DNA of 64,000 nt, taken from contig NZ_BMRY01000003.1 of assembly GCF_014648875.1 (NCBI RefSeq), forward strand, positions 186,001 through 250,000, given 5' to 3'. A program made the translations under genes and the position numbers. Below the pieces are notes generated by a model that was not told where the DNA came from, searched no databases, and saw nothing but the letters and a program-made list of their open reading frames with translations. Source of the stretch: Streptomyces parvus (GTDB taxonomy: Bacteria; Actinomycetota; Actinomycetes; Streptomycetales; Streptomycetaceae). Each line of letters begins with the position of its first letter. The stretch's first letter is position 1. Positions 49,586 through 58,827 of this stretch are shown here, in pieces.

Positions 49586-49957
49586 GTGCTGCCTACCGAG
49601 AATCGGCTGAGGCGGCGCGAGGACTTCGCGACCGCGGTACGACGAGGACGTCGAGCCGGACGTCCGCTGCTCGTCGTCCATCTACGCAGCGGTGAAACGG
49701 ACCCGCACGTGACGGGGGAGACTGTTCCCCCGCCGCGTGCGGGTTTCGTTGTCAGCAAGGCCGTGGGGGGTGCCGTCGTCCGGACCGCGGTGAAGCGGAA
49801 GCTTCGCCACCTGGTCCGCGACCGGCTGGCTCAGCTGCCCCCCGGTAGCCTTGTTGTCGTACGGGCGCTGCCCGGTGCGGGCGACGCCGACCATGCACAG
49901 CTGGCCCGAGACCTGGACGCCGCTCTTCAGCGGCTGCTGGGAGGGGGCGCGCGATGA
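49586..49957 (+). CDS. rnpA: ribonuclease P protein component
   Basis: A 123-residue basic protein that helps the RNase P RNA bind pre-t[23 protein letters not shown] and the RNR-like block [17 protein letters not shown] are the family signatures. The GTG at 49586 is chosen over the ORF's longer in-frame version since it gives the standard N-terminus. Overlaps yidD. Confidence 0.95.
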   Translation: MLPTENRLRRREDFATAVRRGRRAGRPLLVVHLRSGETDPHVTGETVPPPRAGFVVSKAVGGAVVRTAVKRKLRHLVRDRLAQLPPGSLVVVRALPGAGDADHAQLARDLDAALQRLLGGGAR

Positions 49958-50313
49958 AGTACCCGCTGCTTGCTCTCATCAAGCTGTACCAGTGGACGAT
50001 CAGTCCACTCCTCGGGCCTGTCTGCCGCTATTACCCGTCGTGTTCCCACTATGGATATACGTCGATCGACAGGCACGGTGCCATCAAGGGAACGGCGCTG
50101 ACCGCTTGGCGCATCCTGCGGTGCAATCCGTGGTCACCCGGTGGCGTGGATCATGTTCCGCCTCGTAAGCGTCCGCGGTGGCACGAGCTGCTGCGCAACG
50201 CCCTGCGCGGCGAAAAGGGCGGGGAGTCCGCCGCTGATGTGCCGTCCGGGGGGTCGGTCTCCGAACCTCCGAGCCCGGCCGCAGAGACCTCGCCCAATGC
50301 TCAAGGAGCCTGA
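49954..50313 (+). CDS. yidD: membrane protein insertion efficiency factor YidD
   Basis: A 119-residue protein with the YidD core [20 protein letters not shown] then PSCSHYG (three conserved Cys with the later CNPW). The last 50 residues are an Ala/Pro/Ser-rich extension not needed for the fold. ATG 49954 overlaps rnpA by 4 bp. Confidence 0.95.
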   Translation: MKYPLLALIKLYQWTISPLLGPVCRYYPSCSHYGYTSIDRHGAIKGTALTAWRILRCNPWSPGGVDHVPPRKRPRWHELLRNALRGEKGGESAADVPSGGSVSEPPSPAAETSPNAQGA

Positions 50314-50316
50314 TTA

Positions 50317-51582
50317 GTGGACACGATTGCCAGTCTGTTCAGCTTTATCACCACACCTGTCTCATGGATCATCGTCCAGTTCCACAAGGTCTACGGAGCG
50401 CTCTTCGGCGATGACTCCGGATGGGCCTGGGGTCTGTCGATCGTCTCCCTGGTGGTGCTGATCCGGATCTGCCTGATCCCGCTCTTCGTGAAGCAGATCA
50501 AGTCGACCCGCAACATGCAGGTGCTCCAGCCGAAGATGAAGGCGATCCAGGAGCGCTACAAGAACGACAAGCAGCGTCAGTCCGAAGAGATGATGAAGCT
50601 GTACAAGGAGACGGGTACCAACCCGCTCTCCTCGTGCCTTCCCATCCTGGCGCAGTCTCCGTTCTTCTTCGCCCTGTATCACGTGCTGTCGTCCATCGCC
50701 TCGGGCAAGAAGATCGGTGCGATCAACCAGGAGCTGCTGGACAGCGCGCGTCAGGCGCACATCTTCGGCGCCCCGCTGGCCGCGAAGTTCACGGACAGCG
50801 TCGAGAAGGTCACCTCGCTCGACGCCTCTCTGACCGACGTCCGGATCGTCACCGCGATCATGATCGTGCTGATGTCGGCCTCGCAGTTCTTCACCCAGCG
50901 CCAGCTGATGACGAAGAACGTCGACCTGACGGTGAAGACCCCGTACATGCAGCAGCAGAAGATGCTGATGTACATCTTCCCGGTCATCTTCGCCGTGATG
51001 GGCATCAACTTCCCCGTCGGTGTCCTCGTCTACTGGCTGACCACCAACGTCTGGACCATGGGTCAGCAGATGTACGTGATCAACCAGAACCCGACCCCGG
51101 GCAGCAAGGCGCAGGACGCCTACCTCCAGCGCGTGCTCAAGAGCGTGACCTCCCACGGCGAGGTGCGTGGCCGTACCCGGCGCAAGATGGTCAAGGCGAT
51201 CGTCGCCAAGGGATCCGACCGCAACGACATCGAGCGCAAGTTCATCACCGGTCTCGGCAAGCTGGGCCTCGCGGCCCAGGAGGACGGCACGGTGGCGAAG
51301 AGCGAGACAGCCGCGGCCGACGCCGAGGGCGGCCAGGCGCACAAGCGCCAGCAGCCCAAGCGGCAGACCAAGGCGAAGCGCCAGACGGCCGGTCACGCGA
51401 CGGCGGGGGCCAAGGGCACGGAGTCCGAGGCCGCCGGTTCCAAGACCTCGCTCGAGAAGCAGGACGCACCGCAGGACAGCAAGCCGAAGTCGGCGGGCAA
51501 GCCCGCCTCCGGCTCCTCACGCCAAGCCAAGTCCGGACAGCGCAAGGGTCCGCAGCGGCCCAAGCACCCGTCCAAGAAGTAA
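50317..51582 (+). CDS. yidC: membrane protein insertase YidC
   Basis: A 421-residue Oxa1/YidC insertase with the Gram-positive layout: five helices between about residues 5 and 245 and the conserved Arg of helix 2 region ([16 protein letters not shown]). The cytoplasmic tail after about 285 is long, Lys/Ala/Gln-rich and basic, suited to ribosome binding. Starts at GTG 50317, 3 bp after yidD. Confidence 0.96.
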   Translation: MDTIASLFSFITTPVSWIIVQFHKVYGALFGDDSGWAWGLSIVSLVVLIRICLIPLFVKQIKSTRNMQVLQPKMKAIQERYKNDKQRQSEEMMKLYKETGTNPLSSCLPILAQSPFFFALYHVLSSIASGKKIGAINQELLDSARQAHIFGAPLAAKFTDSVEKVTSLDASLTDVRIVTAIMIVLMSASQFFTQRQLMTKNVDLTVKTPYMQQQKMLMYIFPVIFAVMGINFPVGVLVYWLTTNVWTMGQQMYVINQNPTPGSKAQDAYLQRVLKSVTSHGEVRGRTRRKMVKAIVAKGSDRNDIERKFITGLGKLGLAAQEDGTVAKSETAAADAEGGQAHKRQQPKRQTKAKRQTAGHATAGAKGTESEAAGSKTSLEKQDAPQDSKPKSAGKPASGSSRQAKSGQRKGPQRPKHPSKK

Positions 51583-51596
51583 GAAGGAGTCCATCC

Positions 51597-52112
51597 GTGA
51601 CGGAAGGCACCACCTCCACGGCCGCCGCTGAGGCGGGCAGCGACACCCTGACCCGCCTGGAGCAGGAGGGCGAGATCGCGGCCGACTATCTCGAGGGACT
51701 GCTCGACATCGCCGACCTCGACGGCGACATCGACATGGACGTCGAGGCGGACCGGGCCGCGGTGTCGATCATCAGCGAATCGCCGCGTGATCTCCAGAAG
51801 CTCGTGGGCCGCGATGGTGAGGTCCTGGAGGCGCTCCAGGAGCTGACGCGGCTGGCCGTCCACCGGGAGACCGGTGACCGCAGCCGTCTGATGCTGGACA
51901 TCGGCGGCTTCCGGGCCAAGAAGCGCGCGGTTCTCGCGGAACTGGGTGCCAAGGCCGCGAACGAGGTCAAGAGCACGGGCGAGCCGGTGAAGCTGGACCC
52001 GATGACGCCGTTCGAGCGCAAGGTCGTGCACGACGCGATCGCCGCGGCCGGTCTCCGGAGCGAGTCGGAGGGCGAGGAGCCGCAGCGCTTCGTCGTCGTT
52101 CTCCCGGCCTGA
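51597..52112 (+). CDS. jag: Jag/KhpB family R3H-KH RNA-binding protein
   Basis: A 171-residue protein with a KH domain (SPRDLQKLVGRDGEVLEALQ) and a C-terminal R3H-type domain (PMTPFERKVVHDAIAAAG; ending RFVVVLPA). The N-terminal Jag-N domain of Firmicutes is missing, as in other actinobacteria. GTG 51597 has AAGGAG upstream. Conserved neighbour of yidC. Confidence 0.92.
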   Translation: MTEGTTSTAAAEAGSDTLTRLEQEGEIAADYLEGLLDIADLDGDIDMDVEADRAAVSIISESPRDLQKLVGRDGEVLEALQELTRLAVHRETGDRSRLMLDIGGFRAKKRAVLAELGAKAANEVKSTGEPVKLDPMTPFERKVVHDAIAAAGLRSESEGEEPQRFVVVLPA

Positions 52113-52128
52113 CCGGATCCTTGTACTG

Positions 52129-52158
52129 TCGGCCCCGTCTGTACGCAGACGGGGCCGA
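52129..52158 (+). terminator. terminator after jag
   Basis: Perfect 13-bp stem (52129-52141 and 52146-52158), loop TACG, followed by TCTTTGT. Confidence 0.85.
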
Positions 52159-52221
52159 TCTTTGTCAGCCTGATAGTCAGCCACCCACAGTGCGCTAGTG
52201 CGGTATGGAAGGACGGTCCCC

Positions 52222-52938
52222 GTGACGGAGGCAGCAGAGCTCCCCCAGGCACCCGCGGAGGCGCGGGAGGTGTTCGGAGAGCTCTTCCCGGAGGCTGTCC
52301 GGTACGCGGAGCTTCTTGCGGATGCCGGGGTCAAGCGCGGCCTGATCGGCCCGCGTGAGGTCCCCCGGCTGTGGGAGCGGCACCTGCTGAACTGCGCGGT
52401 GCTCGCCGAGGTCGTGCCCGAGGGTGTCACCGTCTGCGATGTGGGCTCGGGCGCGGGTCTGCCCGGTATTCCGCTGGCCCTGGTACGCCCCGACCTCAAG
52501 ATCACTCTGCTGGAGCCGCTGCTCCGGCGGACGAACTTCCTCCAGGAGGTCGTCGAGCTGCTGGGCCTGGACCACGTGACGGTCGTACGCGGCCGGGCCG
52601 AGGAGGTCCTCGGGACGCTGCAGCCCGTTCAGGTGGTGACCGCGCGTGCCGTGGCGCCGCTGGACCGGCTGGCGGGCTGGGGCGTTCCCCTGCTGAAGCC
52701 ATACGGGGAGATGCTCGCGCTCAAGGGGGACACCGCGGAGGAGGAGATCGCCGGCGCCAGGGCCGCGCTGAGCAAGCTCGGTGTGGTGGAGACCGAGGTG
52801 CTCCATGTCGGTGAGGGCGTGGTCGATCCGCTCTCCACGGTGGTCCGTGTTGTGGTGGGCGAGAGCCCGGGCGGTGTGAGGTTCGCCGCAAAGAGGGCCA
52901 AGGCCGCTCGCACGGGGCGTACGCGCAGGCGTCGCTGA
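52222..52938 (+). CDS. rsmG: 16S rRNA (guanine-527-N7)-methyltransferase RsmG
   Basis: A 238-residue SAM-dependent methyltransferase: [37 protein letters not shown] (SAM motif I) and [18 protein letters not shown] 52222 has GGAAGGA upstream; GTG 52198 is less likely. Loss of rsmG gives low-level streptomycin resistance and antibiotic overproduction in Streptomyces. Confidence 0.95.
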   Translation: MTEAAELPQAPAEAREVFGELFPEAVRYAELLADAGVKRGLIGPREVPRLWERHLLNCAVLAEVVPEGVTVCDVGSGAGLPGIPLALVRPDLKITLLEPLLRRTNFLQEVVELLGLDHVTVVRGRAEEVLGTLQPVQVVTARAVAPLDRLAGWGVPLLKPYGEMLALKGDTAEEEIAGARAALSKLGVVETEVLHVGEGVVDPLSTVVRVVVGESPGGVRFAAKRAKAARTGRTRRRR

Positions 52939-53035
52939 GGCGGCGACGCGAAGCGGCGTCGCCATCCGGTCGAGCGCTCCGGACGGTCGGCGTGCGGAGT
53001 GTCGTGGCCTGGTAGTTGCTCTGCAGGGGCATCGT

Positions 53036-53049
53036 GTTTCACGTGAAAC
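53036..53049. promoter_or_regulatory. parS centromere site
   Basis: Perfect GTTTCACGTGAAAC in the rsmG-parA gap, 160 bp upstream of the parA start. Confidence 0.93.
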
Positions 53050-53130
53050 GTCGCTCTCTGCTGCAGGGAATCATCAGCCGCGGTCGTGCGGCTGCCACGC
53101 CGCGCGACCGCAAGCCCGGACGGGTGGCCG

Positions 53131-53157
53131 AGTTGTCCACACGCACGGATTCATCCA
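53131..53157. promoter_or_regulatory. DnaA boxes upstream of parA
   Basis: TTGTCCACA (53131-53139, perfect) and TCATCCACA (53149-53157, one mismatch) lie 40-65 bp upstream of the parA ATG. Confidence 0.5.
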
Positions 53158-53195
53158 CAGAACAGCGGGCCTCGCTGGTTCACGACCCCGAAAGC

Positions 53196-54269
53196 ATGGC
53201 AGGCTCTGTTCATTGCGAGCCTGAAGTCGAGGAGAGTGAATCCTTGCGGTCCGACGCCAACATCGCGGGACCGATGACCGACCCGGTCCCCGGTCCCCGA
53301 ACCGAGTCCGTGGGTGAGGGTGTTTCACGTGAAACACCGCCGCCGATGGACGACACACCCATCGGCCGTGCCGCTCAGCTGGCGGTCGAGGCCCTTGGCC
53401 GCGCCGGCGAAGGGCTGCCCCGTCCTGACCGCACCCGCGTCATGGTGGTGGCCAACCAGAAGGGCGGGGTCGGTAAGACGACCACGACGGTCAACCTTGC
53501 CGCTTCCCTGGCCCTGCACGGTGCGCGCGTTCTGGTGGTCGACCTCGACCCGCAGGGCAACGCCTCCACGGCTCTGGGCATCGACCACCACGCCGATGTC
53601 CCCTCGATCTACGACGTCCTGGTGGACAGCCGCCCTCTCTCCGAGGTGGTCCAGCCCGTGCCGGACGTCGAGGGTCTCTTCTGTGCCCCCGCGACCATCG
53701 ATCTCGCCGGTGCGGAGATCGAGCTGGTCTCGCTGGTGGCACGGGAGAGCCGGCTTCAGCGGGCGATCCAGGCGTACGAGCAGCCGCTGGACTACATCCT
53801 CATCGACTGCCCGCCCTCGCTGGGACTGCTGACGGTGAACGCGCTGGTGGCCGGTGCCGAGGTGCTGATCCCCATCCAGTGCGAGTACTACGCGCTGGAA
53901 GGCCTGGGACAGCTCCTGCGGAACGTCGATCTGGTGCGGGGTCATCTCAATCCGGAGCTGCATGTCTCGACGATCCTGCTGACGATGTACGACGGCCGGA
54001 CGAGGCTCGCCTCCCAGGTCGCCGAGGAGGTTCGTACCCACTTCGGCAAGGAAGTGCTGCGGACGAGCATCCCGCGGTCGGTGCGTATCTCGGAGGCGCC
54101 GAGCTACGGGCAGACCGTGCTGACCTACGACCCGGGGTCCAGCGGCTCGCTCTCGTATCTCGAAGCGGCCCGGGAGATCGCCCTGCGGGGCGTCGGCGTG
54201 CACTACGAGGCTCAGCACGCGCACACGAGCATTCAGAACAGTCAGCAGAACGCGGAGGGCCTTCAGTGA
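53196..54269 (+). CDS. parA: chromosome partitioning ATPase ParA
   Basis: About 357 residues. The first 85 residues are an acidic low-complexity extension; the ATPase has the deviant Walker [21 protein letters not shown] and Walker [17 protein letters not shown]. It drives segregation of ParB-parS complexes and, in Streptomyces, organises them in aerial hyphae. The start is uncertain: ATG 53196 used here, while TTG 53244 has a better GGAG spacing. A parS lies within the gene and encodes Val-Ser-Arg-Glu-Thr (residues 43-47). Confidence 0.93.
   Translation: MAGSVHCEPEVEESESLRSDANIAGPMTDPVPGPRTESVGEGVSRETPPPMDDTPIGRAAQLAVEALGRAGEGLPRPDRTRVMVVANQKGGVGKTTTTVNLAASLALHGARVLVVDLDPQGNASTALGIDHHADVPSIYDVLVDSRPLSEVVQPVPDVEGLFCAPATIDLAGAEIELVSLVARESRLQRAIQAYEQPLDYILIDCPPSLGLLTVNALVAGAEVLIPIQCEYYALEGLGQLLRNVDLVRGHLNPELHVSTILLTMYDGRTRLASQVAEEVRTHFGKEVLRTSIPRSVRISEAPSYGQTVLTYDPGSSGSLSYLEAAREIALRGVGVHYEAQHAHTSIQNSQQNAEGLQ
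53322..53335. promoter_or_regulatory. parS site inside parA coding sequence
   Basis: Perfect GTTTCACGTGAAAC in the 5' part of parA. Confidence 0.93.
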
Positions 54270-55357
54270 GTGAGCGTCGTAGAGGACTGGGGCGTGGGCT
54301 CGGTGCGCTGATCCCCGCCGCTCCTCAGGAGAAGCAGGTACAGACGCCCGGAAGTGGCGCGGCGTCCGGCACGGGTCCGGTGCTGACGGCGGAGCGCGGG
54401 GTGGCCGCCGCGAAGGTGACCGCGCTGCCGTCCTCCCCGGTGGTGCCGGAGCCGGCGTCCGCCCCGGAGGACCGGTCCGAGCAGGGCGTCGGGACGTCCG
54501 GTGCGTACTTCGCCGAGCTCCCGATCGGGGCGATCACCCCGAACCCGCGTCAACCCCGTGAGGTGTTCGACGAGGACGCACTGGCCGAGCTGGTCGTCTC
54601 CATCAAGGAGGTCGGCCTTCTCCAGCCGGTCGTCGTCCGCAAGGTGAGCCCGGACAGCTATGAGCTCATCATGGGTGAGCGTCGGTGGAGGGCCTGCCGT
54701 GAAGCGGGCCTGGAGCGGATTCCCACGATCGTCCGCGCCACGGACGACGAGAAGCTGCTGCTGGACGCGCTGCTGGAGAACCTCCACCGGGCTCAGCTGA
54801 ACCCGCTGGAAGAGGCGGCTGCGTATGACCAGCTGCTCAAGGACTTCAAGTGCACTCATGACCAGCTGGCCGACCGGATCGGCCGCTCCCGTCCGCAGGT
54901 GTCGAACACGCTGAGGCTTCTGCGACTGTCTCCGCCGGTGCAGCGCCGGGTGGCCGCGGGGGTTCTGTCCGCGGGCCATGCCCGGGCCCTGCTGTCCGTG
55001 GACGACTCCGAGGAGCAGGACCGGCTGGCCCACCGGATCGTGGCCGAGGGGCTGTCGGTGCGGGCGGTCGAGGAGATCGTGACACTGATGGGCTCGCGCC
55101 CCACGAGCTCTCCGAAGTCCAAGGGGCCGAGGGCCGGCGGCCGTCTCTCCCCTGCCCTGGCCGACCTGGCGACGCGTCTGTCCGACCGCTTCGAGACCCG
55201 GGTGAAGGTCGACCTGGGGCAGAAGAAGGGCAAGATCGTCGTCGAGTTCGCCTCGATGGAGGATCTGGACCGCATTCTCGGCAGCCTCGCTCCGGGCGAG
55301 GGCCGGGTGCTGGAGCGCCGACTCGCCGAGGCGTCCGAGGACGACGCCGAGGGCTGA
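54266..55357 (+). CDS. parB: chromosome partitioning protein ParB
   Basis: A 363-residue CTP-dependent clamp that loads at par[19 protein letters not shown] and [19 protein letters not shown] are the ParB/Srx-like CTP-binding motifs; [20 protein letters not shown] is the HTH that recognises parS; the C-terminal dimerisation part ends in an acidic tail. GTG 54266 overlaps the parA stop. Confidence 0.97.
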   Translation: MSERRRGLGRGLGALIPAAPQEKQVQTPGSGAASGTGPVLTAERGVAAAKVTALPSSPVVPEPASAPEDRSEQGVGTSGAYFAELPIGAITPNPRQPREVFDEDALAELVVSIKEVGLLQPVVVRKVSPDSYELIMGERRWRACREAGLERIPTIVRATDDEKLLLDALLENLHRAQLNPLEEAAAYDQLLKDFKCTHDQLADRIGRSRPQVSNTLRLLRLSPPVQRRVAAGVLSAGHARALLSVDDSEEQDRLAHRIVAEGLSVRAVEEIVTLMGSRPTSSPKSKGPRAGGRLSPALADLATRLSDRFETRVKVDLGQKKGKIVVEFASMEDLDRILGSLAPGEGRVLERRLAEASEDDAEG

Positions 55358-55374
55358 GCCTCAGGGGTTCATCG

Positions 55375-55420
55375 AAGGGCGGGCCGTGTGCCGGTGGATA
55401 CCGGAACACGGCCCGCCCTT
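55375..55420 (+). terminator. parAB terminator
   Basis: 15-bp perfect stem (55375-55389 and 55406-55420) with a smaller CCGG/CCGG stem in its loop; T follows. Confidence 0.88.
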
Positions 55421-55515
55421 TGCCCTCTCTCGGTATCCGCATCACCTCTGGGTGGATACGATGCGTTCTGGGACGGCGCATTCACGGTGATCGACCTCAG
55501 AGGAGGGCGGAGGCC

Positions 55516-55773
55516 TTGCGAAGAGTGAGCCGCAGTCGGCTCGTCACGGTCGGTCTCGGCCTGGGCGCCGTCGGGGGATTCGTCGGCAGCCTGTTCCACG
55601 AACGGAGCGCGCTGGCAGCCGCACGGGGTGCGGCGGGCGAAGGAAGTGAGGAATCGCCGTCATGGGGCGTCGGCTCGTACCACTCACCCTGGACAACCTT
55701 CCGGATCTCCCCGAGCGTTGCCGCTCGTGCGTCTTCTGGGAGCTTGACCCGGTCAGTGGGGAAGCCGCGGTAA
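55516..55773 (+). CDS. possible small membrane protein (TTG start), overlaps GNAT gene
   Basis: An 85-codon frame with TTG 55516 and AGGAGGG at 55501-55507. The first half encodes RLVTVGLGLGAVGGFVGSLF, a plausible transmembrane helix. Its 3' half overlaps the GNAT gene in another frame, where the peptide becomes low complexity. Coding capacity is doubtful; it may be a leader that couples translation. Confidence 0.3.
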   Translation: MRRVSRSRLVTVGLGLGAVGGFVGSLFHERSALAAARGAAGEGSEESPSWGVGSYHSPWTTFRISPSVAARASSGSLTRSVGKPR

Positions 55774-56279
55774 AGGCGGGCAAGCCGGAGCTGGAGAAGG
55801 AAGCCTGGATCTCCGCGGTTCTCCTGGAGTGGGGCTCGTGCGGCCGGGTGGTCTATGTGGACGATGTTCCGGCCGGCTTCGTGCTCTATGCCCCGCCCGC
55901 GTATGTCCCCCGCTCGACGGCGTTCCCGACCAGCCCGGTCTCCCCCGATGCCGTTCAGCTCATCACTGGCCTGATCATTCCCGAGTACCAGGGCCAGGGG
56001 CTCGGCCGTGTCATGGTGCAGACGGTGGCCAAGGATGTTCTGCGCCGGGGCTTCAAGGCGATCGAGGCGTTCGGAGACGCGCGGTCCGAGCAGGGCTCGT
56101 GCGTCCTTCCCGCGGATCATCTGCTGGCCGTCGGCTTCAAGACCGTGCGGCCGCATCCCGTGCACCCGCGGCTGAGGCTGGAGCTGCGGACGACGCTCTC
56201 CTGGAAGGAAGACGTGGAGATGGCGCTCGACCGGCTTCTGGGGGCGGTTCAGAAGGAGCCGGTACTGCGGCCGTTGTGA
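55662..56279 (+). CDS. GNAT family N-acetyltransferase
   Basis: A 205-residue acyl-CoA-binding protein: GLIIPEYQGQGLGRVMVQTV is the acetyl-CoA P-loop of GNAT enzymes, preceded by AGFVLYAPPAYVPRS. A CRSCVFWEL motif near residue 20 has a Cys pair. ATG 55662 has GAGGAA upstream. Substrate unknown; conserved between parB and trxA in Streptomyces. Confidence 0.88.
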   Translation: MGRRLVPLTLDNLPDLPERCRSCVFWELDPVSGEAAVKAGKPELEKEAWISAVLLEWGSCGRVVYVDDVPAGFVLYAPPAYVPRSTAFPTSPVSPDAVQLITGLIIPEYQGQGLGRVMVQTVAKDVLRRGFKAIEAFGDARSEQGSCVLPADHLLAVGFKTVRPHPVHPRLRLELRTTLSWKEDVEMALDRLLGAVQKEPVLRPL

Positions 56280-56306
56280 GGCGCTGCCGCTTCCTGCTGC
56301 TATGCG

Positions 56307-56343
56307 AAACGGGCCCACCCCTTCACAGGGGGTGGGCCCGTTT
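56307..56343. terminator. bidirectional terminator fused to a parS
   Basis: Perfect 15-bp stem (56307-56321 and 56329-56343) ending in AAA/TTT, between convergent GNAT and trxA. Its right end shares GTTT with the parS at 56340. Confidence 0.9.
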
Positions 56344-56353
56344 CACGTGAAAC
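56340..56353. promoter_or_regulatory. parS site overlapping a terminator
   Basis: Perfect GTTTCACGTGAAAC; its first 4 bp are part of the terminator stem. Confidence 0.93.
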
Positions 56354-56378
56354 ATTGCGCCGGGGCGCTGCTGCGCGG

Positions 56379-56711
56379 TCAGGCGCTGATGAAGCCTTCG
56401 AGGTCGCGGAGGATCGCGGCCTTCGGCTTGGCGCCGACGATGGTCTTGGCGACCTCGCCGCCCTGGTACACGTTCAGGGTGGGGATGGACATCACGCCGT
56501 ACTTGGCGGCGGTGGCCGGGTTCTCGTCGATGTTGAGCTTGACGATCTGGATCTGGTCGCCGTGCTCTGCCGCGATCGCCTCCAGCGAGGGGGCGATCTG
56601 GCGGCACGGGCCGCACCAGGCGGCCCAGAAGTCCACCAGAACGGGCTTGTCGCTCTTGAGGACGACCTCGTCGAAGGTGTCATCCGTAACGTGCTTCAGG
56701 TCGCCGGCCAC
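56379..56711 (-). CDS. trxA: thioredoxin
   Basis: A 110-residue thioredoxin with active site WCGPC (Cys33, Cys36) and the cis-proline loop MSIPTLNVYQGG. GTG 56711, 47 bp after trxB, so trxBA is one unit under the SigR promoter. Confidence 0.97.
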   Translation of the reverse strand: MAGDLKHVTDDTFDEVVLKSDKPVLVDFWAAWCGPCRQIAPSLEAIAAEHGDQIQIVKLNIDENPATAAKYGVMSIPTLNVYQGGEVAKTIVGAKPKAAILRDLEGFISA

Positions 56712-56758
56712 GGCGGCCTCCTTAGATACTCGGGGTGGTGGGGAAGTGGTGCGGACGT

Positions 56759-57730
56759 TCAGACGGCCGGGGTCTTCTCCGGCTCGGCGGGCTCGGCGTC
56801 GGCCAGGGCCGCGAGGAAGCGCTCGGCGTCCAGGGCGGCGGAGCAGCCGGTGCCCGCGGCCGTGATGGCCTGACGGTAGGTGTGGTCGACCACGTCGCCT
56901 GCGCCGAAGACACCGGTGAGGTTTGTACGCGTGGAGGGCGCCTCGACCTTCAGGTAGCCCTCGTCGTCGAGCTCCAGCTGACCCTTGAAGAGCTCGGTAC
57001 GCGGGTCGTGGCCGACGGCGATGAAGAGTCCGGTCACGGGGAGGTCGGAGGTCTCGCCGGTCTTGGTGTTGCGCAGGGTCAGACCGGAGAGCTTCTGGTC
57101 GCCCTTGATCTCGGCGACCTCGCTGTCCCAGGCGAACTTGATCTTCGGGTCGGCGAAGGCACGGTCCTGCATGGCCTTGGAGGCACGCAGGGTGTCACGT
57201 CGGTGGACGATCGTGACGGACTTGGCGAAGCGGGAGAGGAAGGTCGCCTCCTCCATCGCGGTGTCGCCGCCGCCGATCACGGCGATGTCGTGGTCCTTGA
57301 AGAAGAAGCCGTCGCAGGTGGCGCACCAGGAGACACCGCGTCCGGAGAGGGCGTCCTCGTTGGGCAGTCCGAGCTTGCGGTGCTGCGAACCGGTGGTGAC
57401 GATGACCGACTTGGCGCGGTGGACGGTACCCGCGGTGTCGGTGACGGTCTTGATGTCACCGGTGAGGTCGACCGCGACGACGTCGTCGGGGACCAGCTCG
57501 GCGCCGAAGCGCTCGGCCTGGGCCCGCATGTTGTCCATGAGCTCGGGGCCCATGATGCCGTCCTGGAAGCCGGGGAAGTTCTCCACGTCGGTGGTGTTCA
57601 TCAGCGCACCACCGGCCGTGACGGCGCCCTCGAAGACCAACGGGTTCAGCGAGGCACGGGCGGTGTACAGCGCGGCGGTGTACCCGGCCGGTCCGGAGCC
57701 GATGATGATCACATTACGGACGTCGCTCAC
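56759..57730 (-). CDS. trxB: thioredoxin reductase
   Basis: A 323-residue NADPH-dependent flavoprotein. [16 protein letters not shown] (FAD), redox pair CATC (Cys136, Cys139), [15 protein letters not shown] (NADPH) and [15 protein letters not shown] (FAD) are in the usual order. GTG 57730. First gene after the SigR promoter. Confidence 0.97.
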   Translation of the reverse strand: MSDVRNVIIIGSGPAGYTAALYTARASLNPLVFEGAVTAGGALMNTTDVENFPGFQDGIMGPELMDNMRAQAERFGAELVPDDVVAVDLTGDIKTVTDTAGTVHRAKSVIVTTGSQHRKLGLPNEDALSGRGVSWCATCDGFFFKDHDIAVIGGGDTAMEEATFLSRFAKSVTIVHRRDTLRASKAMQDRAFADPKIKFAWDSEVAEIKGDQKLSGLTLRNTKTGETSDLPVTGLFIAVGHDPRTELFKGQLELDDEGYLKVEAPSTRTNLTGVFGAGDVVDHTYRQAITAAGTGCSAALDAERFLAALADAEPAEPEKTPAV

Positions 57731-57799
57731 GGGTTTCTTCCTCGTTTCTGCAGACTGCCTAACTGCCTACGGGGTCGGTCAACGACTCACACCCCACCC

Positions 57800-57826
57800 A
57801 ACGGATCCTACGGCTGATGCATTCCC
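57800..57826 (-). promoter_or_regulatory. SigR-dependent promoter of trxBA
   Basis: On the minus strand GGGAAT (57826-57821) and GTT (57802-57800) are separated by exactly 18 bp, the SigR consensus GGGAAT-N18-GTT known at the trxBA operon of S. coelicolor. About 70 bp upstream of the trxB start. It signals induction by thiol-oxidative stress. Confidence 0.9.
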
Positions 57827-57855
57827 GAACACGCCGCGGCGGTCGTGGGCGGCCT

Positions 57856-58827
57856 TCAGGGGCGGTTGTAGGACCGTGTGAGCAGCAGCTGGCCGGAGGA
57901 CTCCGGGGCGGTGTCCACGCAGGCGGAGGCCACGAGGTAGGCCTGTACGCGTGAGGAGTCGCTCGTGTGCGGAAGGACGACGAGATAAGCGTCCGTTCCC
58001 CGGTACGTCCCCTCCTCCAGGGCGAGGGCCGGCGTGGTGCGGCCGGTCGCCTTCTGGACACACGGGGGCACGGCTACGGCCGGGGCCTTCATGGGGCTCC
58101 TGGACGGCTCCGCTTCGGGAGTGAGAGCTTCGCTCGACGACTTGGTGTCGGCCTCCGGCGGCACCTTCTTGGCGCCCGGACTCTCCTGGCTCGCCTCGTC
58201 GCCGAGGAGGTCCCGCACCTGGGCTTCGAGTGTGCTGTCCGCGTAGGCGGGTGCGCTGCTGTCCGCGGCGCGGACTCCGCCGTCGGTGACCGACTTGGTC
58301 GCGTCGCCGGACGGGGCGACGGACTGGAGGAAGAAGACGCTCATTCCGATGATGGCAGCACCGAAGGCGGTGCCGAGCACCACGGTGCGCCGACGGCGAC
58401 GGGCGGGACGGCGGCCCGGTCCTGTCGCGGCGGAGGACCGGCCCGCAGGGCGGTCCGGGGCAGTGGTGCTGCCGGGCACGGGGGAAGCGGACCCGGCCGT
58501 CGTCCTGCCGGTCGTCGCCCCTTCATCGGTCGTTGTTTCACGTGAAACAACGACCGACTCGTCCTCGGTGGAAGGTGTGGGGCGGGCTTCCGCCGCGAGA
58601 GCCGCGTCGATGCGGGCGGCGATGTCCTCGGGCATCGGCTCGGGGTCGGGCATCGTCCCGAGCAGTCCGCGAACCTCCTCCAGGGAGTCCCGGACCTCTG
58701 CGCAGAGGTCGCACTCCGTGAGGTGCTGCTGGACTTCCGCCGTCCGGGAAGGGGCGAGCAGTCCCTCGGCGAGATCGGAGATCTCGGAGACCTCCGGGTG
58801 CTGAGCTGTGTCGGCCGTGGGTGTCAC
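57856..58827 (-). CDS. anti-sigma factor (zinc-finger type), partner of SigM
   Basis: A 323-residue single-pass membrane protein. The cytoplasmic N-terminus has a HxxxCxxC motif (His35, Cys39, Cys42), typical for ZAS anti-sigma factors. A membrane helix lies at about residues 150-172 after an Arg-rich stretch, and a Ser/Pro-rich linker leads to an extracytoplasmic C-terminal domain (AYLVVLPHTSDSSRVQAYLV) with Cys. GTG 58827 overlaps the sigM stop. A parS is embedded at residues 94-98. Confidence 0.88.
   Translation of the reverse strand: MTPTADTAQHPEVSEISDLAEGLLAPSRTAEVQQHLTECDLCAEVRDSLEEVRGLLGTMPDPEPMPEDIAARIDAALAAEARPTPSTEDESVVVSRETTTDEGATTGRTTAGSASPVPGSTTAPDRPAGRSSAATGPGRRPARRRRRTVVLGTAFGAAIIGMSVFFLQSVAPSGDATKSVTDGGVRAADSSAPAYADSTLEAQVRDLLGDEASQESPGAKKVPPEADTKSSSEALTPEAEPSRSPMKAPAVAVPPCVQKATGRTTPALALEEGTYRGTDAYLVVLPHTSDSSRVQAYLVASACVDTAPESSGQLLLTRSYNRP
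58535..58548. promoter_or_regulatory. parS site inside the anti-sigma gene
   Basis: Perfect GTTTCACGTGAAAC; in the coding frame it encodes Val-Ser-Arg-Glu-Thr. Confidence 0.93.
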
